From the NCBI GenBank assembly GCA_002422375.1, contig DIUQ01000018.1:2162-22017 (forward strand): a DNA stretch of 19,856 bases, in the 5' to 3' direction. This document shows positions 1 through 6,671 of the stretch, piece by piece. The notes under the pieces are model-generated. The model was not told the DNA's origin. It made no database searches and was given only the letters and a program-made list of their open reading frames with translations. The DNA comes from a bacterium UBA6154. Its GTDB lineage: Bacteria > Actinomycetota > Actinomycetes > S36-B12. How positions within the stretch are numbered: position 1 is the stretch's first letter; the number at the start of each line of letters is the position of its first letter. A program made the translations under genes and the position numbers.

Positions 1-215
1 ATCGCTAGGTTCGTTCCGGTGAGCCCGACCAGCCGGGCAACTCGATCCCTGTTGTGAGCCACGTGCACAGGGGCGTCCCCCACGTGATCGGCCAAGTTTG
101 CACTGGTGAATTCGCCGGTACTGACGCCACCTAAACGACCAGTGACCGCCCAGTCTGCTGAGCGGTCACCAGGTGCCACAGGCGTAAACACGCCTCTGGC
201 AAGGGGAAGAGTCAT
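1..215 (-). CDS. pgeF: PgeF/YfiH family peptidoglycan editing factor (polyphenol oxidase/laccase-domain fold), N-terminal part only
   Basis: The reading frame opens at an ATG whose A is the last base of the ftsZ TAA stop (TAATG) and runs open to the window edge, giving about 71 residues. The protein reads [10 protein letters not shown], then a GRLGGVSTGEF stretch, then ANLADHVGD and a HNRDRVARLVGL segment. This matches the N-terminal pattern of the YfiH family (a GGVS...G.F..NL..HVGD core followed by NR..L). PgeF is known to remove wrongly incorporated residues from UDP-MurNAc precursors, and its gene commonly follows ftsZ in actinobacteria. No clear Shine-Dalgarno sequence is visible, so translation is probably coupled to ftsZ. 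The metal-binding histidines further along lie outside the window. Confidence 0.85.
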   Translation of the reverse strand, partial: MTLPLARGVFTPVAPGDRSADWAVTGRLGGVSTGEFTSANLADHVGDAPVHVAHNRDRVARLVGLTGTNLA

Positions 216-1309
216 TACTTCAAGAAGTCGGGGATATCTAGATCGTCCTCGGTCTCCTCAAAAACGATGGTCTTGGGCTGCTGGACGCTGCGGCTGAAGG
301 CGGGGATCTCCCCGGTGCCACTGATGTCCTCAGCTTGGCGACTGACCTTTTTCGCCGGCGGTTCGCCGCCGTCGAATCCGGCGGCGATAACGGTCACCCG
401 CACTTCATCGCCCAGGGTGTCGTCAATGACAGCACCAAAGATGATGTTGGCGTCCGGGTGCGCTGCATCGGCAACCAGGCGGGCGGCCTCGTTGATTTCA
501 AACAGCCCTAGATCGCTGCCACCGGAAATAGATAGCAGCACTCCATGCGCACCGTCGATACCTGCTTCCAGCAATGGACTGGAAATCGCCTTTTCCGCGG
601 CTTGCATGGCTCGGTCTTCACCCCGCGCTGACCCGATGCCCATGAGGGCGGAGCCAGCAGCGTGCATAACACTTTTGACGTCGGCGAAGTCAAGGTTGAT
701 CAACCCAGGAGTGGTGATCAGGTCGGTGATACCACTAACACCTTGGAGCAGCACGTGATCCGCCTGACGGAATGCATCAATAACGGATATCTCCCGATCC
801 GCCAATGACAGAAGTCGATCATTAGGGATCACAATGAGCGTGTCCACCTCGGCGCGAAGATCTTCCACGCCTTGATCTGCTTGTGCTTGACGACGGCGTC
901 CTTCAAACCCAAAGGGACGGGTGACAACACCAATGGTGAGTGCGCCCAGTGATCGAGCGACCTTGGCTACGACCGGAGCACCACCGGTGCCCGTTCCGCC
1001 ACCCTCACCTGCTGTCACGAAAACCATATCCGCGCCGCGCAGGACCTCTTCAATTTCTTCGAGATGATCCTCGGCTGCCTTCTTGCCTACCTCGGGGTTG
1101 GCGCCAGCGCCCAGACCCCGGGTGAGTTCGCGGCCAATGTCGAGTTTGACATCGGCATCGGACATGAGCAGAGCCTGAGCGTCCGTATTGATCGCAATGA
1201 ATTCAACGCCCTTCAGCCCGACCTCAATCATGCGGTTAACGGCGTTGACTCCGCCACCACCGATTCCGACAACCTTGATCACTGCTAAGTAGTTCTGTGG
1301 AGCCGCCAC
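215..1309 (-). CDS. ftsZ: Cell division GTPase FtsZ
   Basis: Tubulin-like GTPase that polymerises into the Z ring at midcell. The 364-residue protein starts [15 protein letters not shown], as in actinobacterial FtsZ. It has the GGGG nucleotide loop (17-20), the GGGTGTG tubulin signature (103-109), the catalytic T7 loop NLDFAD (205-210) and the conserved C-terminal peptide [10 protein letters not shown] (355-364), which in this family contacts SepF, FtsW or FtsA-like partners. The linker (about 315-354) is short, so the protein is slightly shorter than the 379-residue mycobacterial one. The start is GTG with an AAAAGGAG Shine-Dalgarno at 1317-1324 and 7 bases between. Its usual upstream neighbour ftsQ is separated from it here by two opposite-strand genes, so ftsZ needs its own promoter in 1310-1584. 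Confidence 0.98.
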   Translation of the reverse strand: MAAPQNYLAVIKVVGIGGGGVNAVNRMIEVGLKGVEFIAINTDAQALLMSDADVKLDIGRELTRGLGAGANPEVGKKAAEDHLEEIEEVLRGADMVFVTAGEGGGTGTGGAPVVAKVARSLGALTIGVVTRPFGFEGRRRQAQADQGVEDLRAEVDTLIVIPNDRLLSLADREISVIDAFRQADHVLLQGVSGITDLITTPGLINLDFADVKSVMHAAGSALMGIGSARGEDRAMQAAEKAISSPLLEAGIDGAHGVLLSISGGSDLGLFEINEAARLVADAAHPDANIIFGAVIDDTLGDEVRVTVIAAGFDGGEPPAKKVSRQAEDISGTGEIPAFSRSVQQPKTIVFEETEDDLDIPDFLK

Positions 1310-1333
1310 GGCCGCTCTCCTTTTCGTTCATGC

Positions 1334-1395
1334 CGATGGAAGGGGCTCCATCGAACGCTTCAGTCATGAACCCTCAACCTCAACAAGAGGCTGAG
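1334..1395 (-). promoter_or_regulatory. Structured ftsZ 5' leader with two hairpins
   Basis: Two inverted repeats lie upstream of the ftsZ start. Read along the ftsZ transcript, the first is CTCAGCCTC-TTGTT-GAGGTTGAG (1395 to 1373), a 9-bp stem with one G-U pair and a 5-base loop. The second is CGATGGA-GCCCCT-TCCATCG (1353 to 1334), a perfect 7-bp stem with a 6-base loop. The second ends 9 bases before the AAAAGGAG ribosome site, which stays unpaired in this fold. Neither stem is followed by a T run, so they are not terminators. They could be RNA structures tuning translation or stability, or operator palindromes. The repeats are directly visible; their function is inferred. Confidence 0.5.
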
Positions 1396-1421
1396 CAAAT
1401 GGTCCGCTCATGGCCGCGCGG

Positions 1422-1482
1422 ACTTTAGACGTAAGGCACCCGGGAGCGCAAGGCGGGGCACCCATTTTTTTTAATTTTTTTT
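1422..1482 (-). promoter_or_regulatory. Candidate ftsZ promoter with upstream A-tract
   Basis: On the minus strand, TAAAGT (1427-1422) can serve as a -10 element, with TTGCGC (1451-1446) as a weak -35 at 18-bp spacing. Fourteen bases above the -35 lies an A8-TT-A8 tract (1482-1465) that stands out against its GC-richer surroundings and resembles an UP element or bent DNA. Transcription would begin near 1415 and leave a leader of about 105 bases containing both hairpins. The location is required by the split from ftsQ, but the -35 match is poor. Confidence 0.35.
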
Positions 1483-1572
1483 CTCGGTCGACACTCGAAT
1501 CCCCCTTTCCCTCACACAGATAGCTAGCACGTGTGGCCTTTGTCACGCCCGCGGGCACCCCCATCCTCGCGA

Positions 1573-1585
1573 TACAGTGCCGGAA
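1573..1585 (+). promoter_or_regulatory. Candidate -10 element for a leaderless transcript of the PH-domain gene pair
   Basis: TACAGT at 1573-1578 fits the TANNNT form of an actinobacterial -10 element and ends 7 bases before the A of the ATG at 1585. That is where transcription would begin if the mRNA were leaderless. No Shine-Dalgarno sequence precedes the ATG, which supports this reading. No convincing -35 is seen at normal spacing. Confidence 0.35.
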
Positions 1586-2160
1586 TGGACTCCACACCCA
1601 CAACCACGCCCACAACCTCAAGCCCCCCGGACACCGATTCCACCCGGGCGCAGATGGCGGCTCTCTTTACCGCTCAGCCACCGGGAACCCCGGGGTGGAT
1701 TCGGGTGCAGCCCCAGCTCGCCTCCTATTGGCGAACCCAACTAGGCGTGTACTCACTACTAGTGGCCCTCGGGGTAGCCGCACTGTGGTTGCTCCTGAGC
1801 CAGAAAATGAGCGTGAACATTGTGACCATTGCCGGCGCACTTGCGCTGGTGATCCTAGGTGTGGTCGCCGTGTGGATATACCTCATTATCGGTCGACGGG
1901 TGGCCTCGATCGGCTACCGACTAATGGACAATGAATTGCATATCAGCAGCGGAATTCTCTTTCAAAAACTCGTTGTCGTACCTCGATCACGATTGCAGTT
2001 GGTTGAAGTAACCACGGGACCGATTGAACGAATGTTTGGAATTGCAAGTATCCAATTGCACACTGCATCTGCGTCCACCCAAGCGCGAATTCCAGGTCTG
2101 AATCCTCACAGTGCCGGGGAACTCAAGGAGTCATTGGCTGGCGATAGCGCGGGGCTATAG
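1585..2160 (+). CDS. Membrane protein with one bacterial PH domain (bPH2, YdbS-like)
   Basis: The 191-residue protein has a Thr/Pro/Ser-rich cytoplasmic-type N-tail (1-30), two transmembrane helices (about 52-73 and 77-103) and a bPH2 domain (about 108-185). The domain shows the family pattern: YRLMDNELHISSGIL, then VVVPRSRLQLVEVTTGP, then a ..R.FG....Q.HT segment. This family (formerly DUF304, YdbS/YdbT type) is membrane-anchored and mostly uncharacterised; in Bacillus the YdbS-YdbT pair has been linked to resistance against certain antimicrobial peptides. I chose the ATG at 1585 because the domain and helices follow it normally; an in-frame GTG at 1531 would add 18 unlikely residues. The next gene follows after 7 bases, so the two are very likely co-transcribed and may form a complex. 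A role in division is only suggested by position. Confidence 0.85.
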   Translation: MDSTPTTTPTTSSPPDTDSTRAQMAALFTAQPPGTPGWIRVQPQLASYWRTQLGVYSLLVALGVAALWLLLSQKMSVNIVTIAGALALVILGVVAVWIYLIIGRRVASIGYRLMDNELHISSGILFQKLVVVPRSRLQLVEVTTGPIERMFGIASIQLHTASASTQARIPGLNPHSAGELKESLAGDSAGL

Positions 2161-2167
2161 ATCCACC

Positions 2168-3466
2168 ATGAAGAATTACAGTGATCCCTCGCGCACATCT
2201 GCCATCACACCACTAATTCAAACCGTTAGCTTCTTAGCCCCCGTCGGAATCGTGTTAGTGACTATCGGTTCTATTCCCTTCTTAGGGTTGGGCATTGTTG
2301 CGCTGGCGGGTGCCATTTATTTACTGAACTACCTTGTCTGGAACCGATTCACCTTCGCTGTAACCACCGAAATGAGCCACGAACCCGAATTAATCGTCAA
2401 TTCTGGGATTTTTATCCGGACGACAAAAACGCTCAGAATTGCCCGGTTGCAGGCGGTCGATATTCACCGGCCACTTGTTGCTCGGATTTTTGGCTATGCG
2501 ACGTTGCAGGTGGAGGTCGCCGGTACCGGTGACTCGCGAGCCATACTTCGATACCTCTCCATGACTGACGCTCAAGAACTCCGCACCTTCATTTTGCGCC
2601 TCGCTGGTAATTCTCCATCGATTGAACCTACTTCCGAGGAGATCCCACACTGGGACGTACCTAATTCACGGCTGGCAGCTTCACTTGCCCTCACCACATC
2701 CACCTATGTGATTGCGGCTGGTGCACTCTTCTCAGTGATTATCGCGATCGCGAATGGATTTGGTGGACTCGCTGCATTAACCATCACCGTTTTCGGTGCA
2801 GGTATCTCGGTTGTTGCTGGGTTTACTCAGTTTTTCAATTTCCGGCTGTACAAAGACACCCGGGGTATCACTATTTCCCACGGTTTATTTTCCACGTCGA
2901 GCTACACCATTTCACCGATACGACTCCAGGCCATTGATATCAGCCAGCCCCTAGCCTGGCGCTTCTTTGGCTGGCACCGGATCTCCATCAACGTCGCTGG
3001 GATTGACACGAATACGGGAACGAAAGGCCCTCGAGTACTGATTCCTGTCATTCACCACACCCATCTCAACACCTTGCTCACCACGTTGGTTCCTGAATGG
3101 GAGATCAATTTGGACAGCGATTGGCTACCAGCGGCTTCGAATGCCCGGTGGCGCTACCCACTCCAGCACACCTATATCGGCTCCTACATTTCCGAGACGG
3201 TGTGTGCAGCCCGAACCGGCTGGCTGACGCGTCACATGAAATTCGCGCCACATGCTCGGATCCAATCGATTCGGCTCACGCAGGGTCCATTCCAACGATC
3301 ATTGGACCTCATCACGGCGCACTGCGACTCGGTACCTGGCCCGATCAAGATCGCCATTCCTGGGTTCCAGTCCCACAGGGCACTAACCATGCTGAGAACG
3401 GAAAGCGTGCATATTAACCGGGCGATCAATGACGGTCGGTCGGAGAACTGGGGAGTGCCCCACTAG
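2168..3466 (+). CDS. Membrane protein with three bacterial PH domains (bPH2, YdbT-like)
   Basis: The 432-residue protein has transmembrane pairs at about 14-33 and 37-57, and at about 172-194 and 197-222. Each pair is followed by a bPH2 domain: the first about 62-145 (VNSGIFIRTTKTLRIARLQA, RPLVARIFGYATLQVEVAG) and the second about 225-305 (ISHGLFSTSSYTISPIRLQA, QPLAWRFFGW). A third domain (about 338-415) has no helices before it (APHARIQSIRLTQGPFQR). This is the YdbT layout, with a somewhat shorter protein than the roughly 490-residue Bacillus one. An ORF could start at GTG 2111 inside the upstream gene, but the ATG at 2168 gives a normal N-terminus. No good ribosome site is visible for either start. 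The gene ends head-on into ftsQ with no room for a terminator. Confidence 0.85.
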   Translation: MKNYSDPSRTSAITPLIQTVSFLAPVGIVLVTIGSIPFLGLGIVALAGAIYLLNYLVWNRFTFAVTTEMSHEPELIVNSGIFIRTTKTLRIARLQAVDIHRPLVARIFGYATLQVEVAGTGDSRAILRYLSMTDAQELRTFILRLAGNSPSIEPTSEEIPHWDVPNSRLAASLALTTSTYVIAAGALFSVIIAIANGFGGLAALTITVFGAGISVVAGFTQFFNFRLYKDTRGITISHGLFSTSSYTISPIRLQAIDISQPLAWRFFGWHRISINVAGIDTNTGTKGPRVLIPVIHHTHLNTLLTTLVPEWEINLDSDWLPAASNARWRYPLQHTYIGSYISETVCAARTGWLTRHMKFAPHARIQSIRLTQGPFQRSLDLITAHCDSVPGPIKIAIPGFQSHRALTMLRTESVHINRAINDGRSENWGVPH

Positions 3467-3467
3467 T
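3462..3467. other. ACTAGT palindrome providing the stop codons of two convergent genes
   Basis: The six-base palindrome ACTAGT supplies TAG on both strands. It ends the YdbT-like gene at 3464-3466 and ftsQ at 3465-3463, so the two coding regions overlap by a few bases. No hairpin or T run separates them. Confidence 0.9.
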
Positions 3468-4179
3468 TTTTCTTGGGTCCCTTTTCGTCGGTGGTGGTAG
3501 GTACCTCCGGAGCACTGACATCGTAAATTTCCGCTCGTCGAGTGAGTAATGCTTCCAACACCTGAGCCTTGAATAACGGCTCGTCGGAACTCCCCCAGCG
3601 CACCGTCGATCCTGATTTGAGGAGAAGCTCAACGTTGTCGCGGGAATTTGCCGAAATGCTGACTACCTTCGCGGCAATATTCGGCGGTAGTGATTGCAGA
3701 ACTTCCACCGCCGCGACGAGGGAATCCCCTTCGGCATCAATGACGGGTAAATCTTGAATGTCAAGTGACTCAAAGATCACTCCCGTGGAATCCACCGCAT
3801 AGGGACGATCAGCTACCGTGACTGAGGCGACAGGAACACGGGTCGCAACAGCCACGACAATCTCGTGAGGCCAGCCACGCCGCACCTCAACGGACTGAAC
3901 CCACGGCAATGTGGCTACGTTACGAGCTGCCGTATCGGTATCAACCCGGGCAATGGGTTCACCGATGGGAATGCTGGCCTGGCTAAGAACCTCTCTCACC
4001 TGTTGCTCGGTCAGTGCTGACTGATCAGCATTCACCGCTCTCACCTGCTCAACAGCGAAAAACTGAGAGAACCACATAAGCCACACGACGAGTGCGACCA
4101 GAGCCACTACGAGCGGTAGCACGAGGAACCACAGCCTCTTGCGGCTCTTCTTCGTGAAAAAGGTGTGAGTTGACGCCAT
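3463..4179 (-). CDS. ftsQ: Cell division protein FtsQ (DivIB-type)
   Basis: Bitopic divisome protein that bridges the early ring to FtsW/FtsI through FtsL and FtsB-type partners. The 238-residue protein has a basic N-terminus (KKSRKR), one transmembrane helix (about 17-40), a POTRA domain (about 42-112, with the FFAVEQVRAVNADQS strand and the LPWVQSVEVRRGWPHEIVV motif) and then the FtsQ/DivIB C-domain (about 115-220, with YAVDSTGVIF). The tail after about 222 is hydrophilic and likely disordered. The ATG start lies 2 bases after the murC stop, with no strong Shine-Dalgarno sequence, so coupling to murC is likely. In most actinobacteria ftsZ comes next; here the PH-domain pair lies in between on the other strand. 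Confidence 0.94.
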   Translation of the reverse strand: MASTHTFFTKKSRKRLWFLVLPLVVALVALVVWLMWFSQFFAVEQVRAVNADQSALTEQQVREVLSQASIPIGEPIARVDTDTAARNVATLPWVQSVEVRRGWPHEIVVAVATRVPVASVTVADRPYAVDSTGVIFESLDIQDLPVIDAEGDSLVAAVEVLQSLPPNIAAKVVSISANSRDNVELLLKSGSTVRWGSSDEPLFKAQVLEALLTRRAEIYDVSAPEVPTTTDEKGPKKN

Positions 4180-4181
4180 GG

Positions 4182-5603
4182 CTAGTCGCGGGGACCGCTC
4201 TCCCGCAGATCACGGAGTTGGTCAACAACTTCATGGGCAATCAGTCCAATATCCCCTGCGCCGAGAGTCATGATGATGTCCCCAGGCTCCGCGTACCCGA
4301 CAAGGTGCCCGGCAACAGATGACCACGACGGCTCAAAAACCACATGGCCCTCTGGAAGTGGAACATTCGCCGCCATGGTTTGGCCGCTGGCGCCAGGGAT
4401 AGGTTCTTCACCCGGAGCAAAAACTTCCAAGACGACAACACGGTCGGCGAGGCCTAAGGACTCACCAAACTCCGTGGTGAACATGGCCGTTCGGTAATAG
4501 TGGTGTGCTTGAAAAGCCACAACCACTTTCCCCTCCCCCACAACTTCCCTAGCTGCAGTGAGTGTGGCGGCGATTTCGGTTGGGTGATGCGCATAGTCGT
4601 CATAAACACGAATTCCCGCAACATTGCCCTTGAAGTCAAATCGACGCCGGGTGCCACTGAATTGATCCAAACCCGATATCACTTGTGCTGGGGGGAAACC
4701 CAATCCAAGCATGGCGACAAGTACCGCCTGCGCATTGAGCGCATTGTGCTGACCTGGTACTTGGAGTTCAATGGTGCCCAATCGAACACCATTGTGAACA
4801 GTGTCAAAGCTCCAACCTTCCGCTCCGGCGTGGGCATCGATCATCTGAAAATCCGCATCCGCCGATACTCCATAGGATCGAACATCAATGCCCGACGCAC
4901 GCGCCGCCTCGATCATTCGGCGGGCCCCTGAGTCGTCCTGGCACGCAACGACAAAACCACCTCGGGATCCAACACCCTGGGCAAAATCCATGAAGGCTTG
5001 CTCAATGGCCTCGAATGTTCCCCAATGATCCAGGTGATCAGGTTCAATATTGGTCACAATCGCCACATGCGGTTGCAGAAAAAGAAAAGCACCATCGCTT
5101 TCATCCGCCTCGACCACAAAGAGATCGCCCGTCCCCAGATGCGCGTTGGCTCCAGTTTCATTGAGCTCGCTGCCAATAGCAAAGGACGGATCCACCCCAC
5201 AGTGTTGAAGTGCCACCGTAAACATGGACGTTGTTGTCGTTTTGCCGTGCGTACCGGTAATGGCAATTCCTTGGTAGCCAGCCATGATGGCCCCCAGCGC
5301 TTGGGCACGGGATAACGTCGGTTTGCCCGCCTGGCTCGCGGCCTCACGTTCAGGGTGTGTGTCCGCAATAGCTGTGGAGACGATCAGCGTGTCGATCCCC
5401 GCGATGTGCTCAGGATGATGCCCGATAGCCACCGGTATACCCATGGCTCCCAATGCAGCCGTTCTTCTGGACTCCTTCGCATCGCAACCGGAGACTGGCA
5501 CTCCGCGGGCTGCCATGATGCGAGCGATTCCGGACATACCAGCACCACCGATACCCATGATGTGCACCGCGCCTAGTCCGCCAAGAGAGTTAGTCACGTT
5601 CAC
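4182..5603 (-). CDS. murC: UDP-N-acetylmuramate--L-alanine ligase MurC
   Basis: Cytoplasmic ATP-dependent ligase that adds L-Ala to UDP-MurNAc, the first step of the stem peptide. It shows the N-terminal Rossmann loop GIGGAGMSG (17-25), the Mur ligase P-loop ITGTHGKTTTT (115-125), ADESDGAFL (166-174), NIEPDHLDHWG (185-195) and the C-domain DDYAHHPTEI (335-344). The segment FQAHHYYRT (364-372) departs from the usual FQPH.Y.RT pattern. The 473-residue length is normal. The start is uncertain: GTG at 5603 overlaps murG by 14 bases, and GTG at 5597 would give an 8-base overlap (GTGACTAA). Neither has a clear ribosome site, so reading probably depends on murG translation. Confidence 0.97.
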   Translation of the reverse strand: MNVTNSLGGLGAVHIMGIGGAGMSGIARIMAARGVPVSGCDAKESRRTAALGAMGIPVAIGHHPEHIAGIDTLIVSTAIADTHPEREAASQAGKPTLSRAQALGAIMAGYQGIAITGTHGKTTTTSMFTVALQHCGVDPSFAIGSELNETGANAHLGTGDLFVVEADESDGAFLFLQPHVAIVTNIEPDHLDHWGTFEAIEQAFMDFAQGVGSRGGFVVACQDDSGARRMIEAARASGIDVRSYGVSADADFQMIDAHAGAEGWSFDTVHNGVRLGTIELQVPGQHNALNAQAVLVAMLGLGFPPAQVISGLDQFSGTRRRFDFKGNVAGIRVYDDYAHHPTEIAATLTAAREVVGEGKVVVAFQAHHYYRTAMFTTEFGESLGLADRVVVLEVFAPGEEPIPGASGQTMAANVPLPEGHVVFEPSWSSVAGHLVGYAEPGDIIMTLGAGDIGLIAHEVVDQLRDLRESGPRD

Positions 5604-6669
5604 ACGCTAACGCCCAGTGTGCTAATTCCTGAGCAGCACCACGATATGAACCTGCCTGCACAGCGGTGGACATGGACGCCAATCGTGATGTGTCTCGGGC
5701 GAGCGGAATAACCGTTGACGTGACCCATGAGGGAGAAAAATCCTGCTGGCGACACATTAGTGCCCCACCGGCCTGCACTAGTGCGTGTGCATTTCTCTCC
5801 TGTTCACCGTTGCCAATGGGCAGCGGTACAAAGATGGATGGCAATCCCGTCGATGCGATTTCCGCAACCGTCATGGCACCGGCACGGTTAATGCTCAGAT
5901 CCGCAGCCGCATAAGCCAGATCCATTCGATCAATAAAAGGTACTGCTCGATACACGGAGTCAGCGGTATCGAGAATATCGATGGAGGGTGCGTTGCTCGG
6001 ACCAACAGCATGCAACACACTGATGCCAGCGGACACAAGTGCAGGCAAAGCCTCGGTGACGGTCGCGTTCATGGACTGAGCACCCTGGGATCCTCCGAAT
6101 ACGAGCAGCACTGGCCCAGTCGACGGTAGTCCGAAATATTCACGGGCTGGTGTTTGGAGGTGGGCTCTATCTAGGTCGGCTATCGATGCTGAGAGCGGCA
6201 TGCCAATCACTCGGCCATGTGGGAGGACACCGGGGTAATTCAGGGCAATATTTCGCGTTAGTCGGGCGCCAAGTCGGTTGGCCAAGCCCGCCGTGGAATT
6301 TGCCTCGTGCACGATCGTGCACACTCGGCGCGCTCGTGCCGCCACGTACACCGGAGCACTGGCATAACCGCCAAATCCCACGACAGCGTGAGCCGGGTGT
6401 TCTGACATGAAGCGTTTAACTTCTGCCACAGCGCGGTACATACGGTGTGGAAAGCGAAGTGCGTCAGCAGAAAAAGTGCGTGGAAAAGGGACCGAATCGA
6501 TCATCATGAGGGGAAACCCCGAGGGTGGTACTAATACCTGGTCCAGACCACGGTAGGTCCCGATAATCGTGATAGCCACGTCAGGCCGCAACTCTCGAAG
6601 TGCCGCCGCCGTATTCAGCGCAGGAAAGATGTGACCTGCTGTCCCACCAGCGGCTAACACAACGTGCAC
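5590..6669 (-). CDS. murG: UDP-GlcNAc:lipid I N-acetylglucosaminyltransferase MurG
   Basis: Membrane-associated GT28 transferase that turns lipid I into lipid II on the inner face of the membrane. The 359-residue protein begins with the glycine loop AAGGTAGHIFPAL, has the acceptor-side VVGFGGYASAPVY and EANSTAGLANR segments, the second glycine loop FGGSQGAQSMN, and the UDP-GlcNAc site INRAGAMTVAEI followed by FVPLPIGNGEQERNA. The start is GTG with a perfect AGGAGG at 6680-6675 and 5 bases between. This ribosome site is formed by the last codons of ftsW, whose stop lies 2 bases ahead. It is one of the strongest ribosome sites in the cluster. Confidence 0.97.
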   Translation of the reverse strand: MHVVLAAGGTAGHIFPALNTAAALRELRPDVAITIIGTYRGLDQVLVPPSGFPLMMIDSVPFPRTFSADALRFPHRMYRAVAEVKRFMSEHPAHAVVGFGGYASAPVYVAARARRVCTIVHEANSTAGLANRLGARLTRNIALNYPGVLPHGRVIGMPLSASIADLDRAHLQTPAREYFGLPSTGPVLLVFGGSQGAQSMNATVTEALPALVSAGISVLHAVGPSNAPSIDILDTADSVYRAVPFIDRMDLAYAAADLSINRAGAMTVAEIASTGLPSIFVPLPIGNGEQERNAHALVQAGGALMCRQQDFSPSWVTSTVIPLARDTSRLASMSTAVQAGSYRGAAQELAHWALACERD

Positions 6670-6671
6670 GC

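Noticed and set aside
1465..1482. T-runs as an intrinsic terminator on the plus strand
   Set aside because: No gene ends there on the plus strand and only a 4-bp weak stem precedes the T run.
1531..1584. GTG 1531 start for the first PH-domain gene
   Set aside because: No ribosome site, and the added Arg/Pro-rich residues look untranslated; ATG 1585 fits a leaderless start.
4500..4931. Plus-strand ORF of 143 codons opposite murC, and similar long frames opposite ftsW (7180-7617), murD (8572-9015) and ftsL (15418-15834)
   Set aside because: All lie antisense to well supported genes, show no domain or ribosome site, and have composition expected of a shadow frame.
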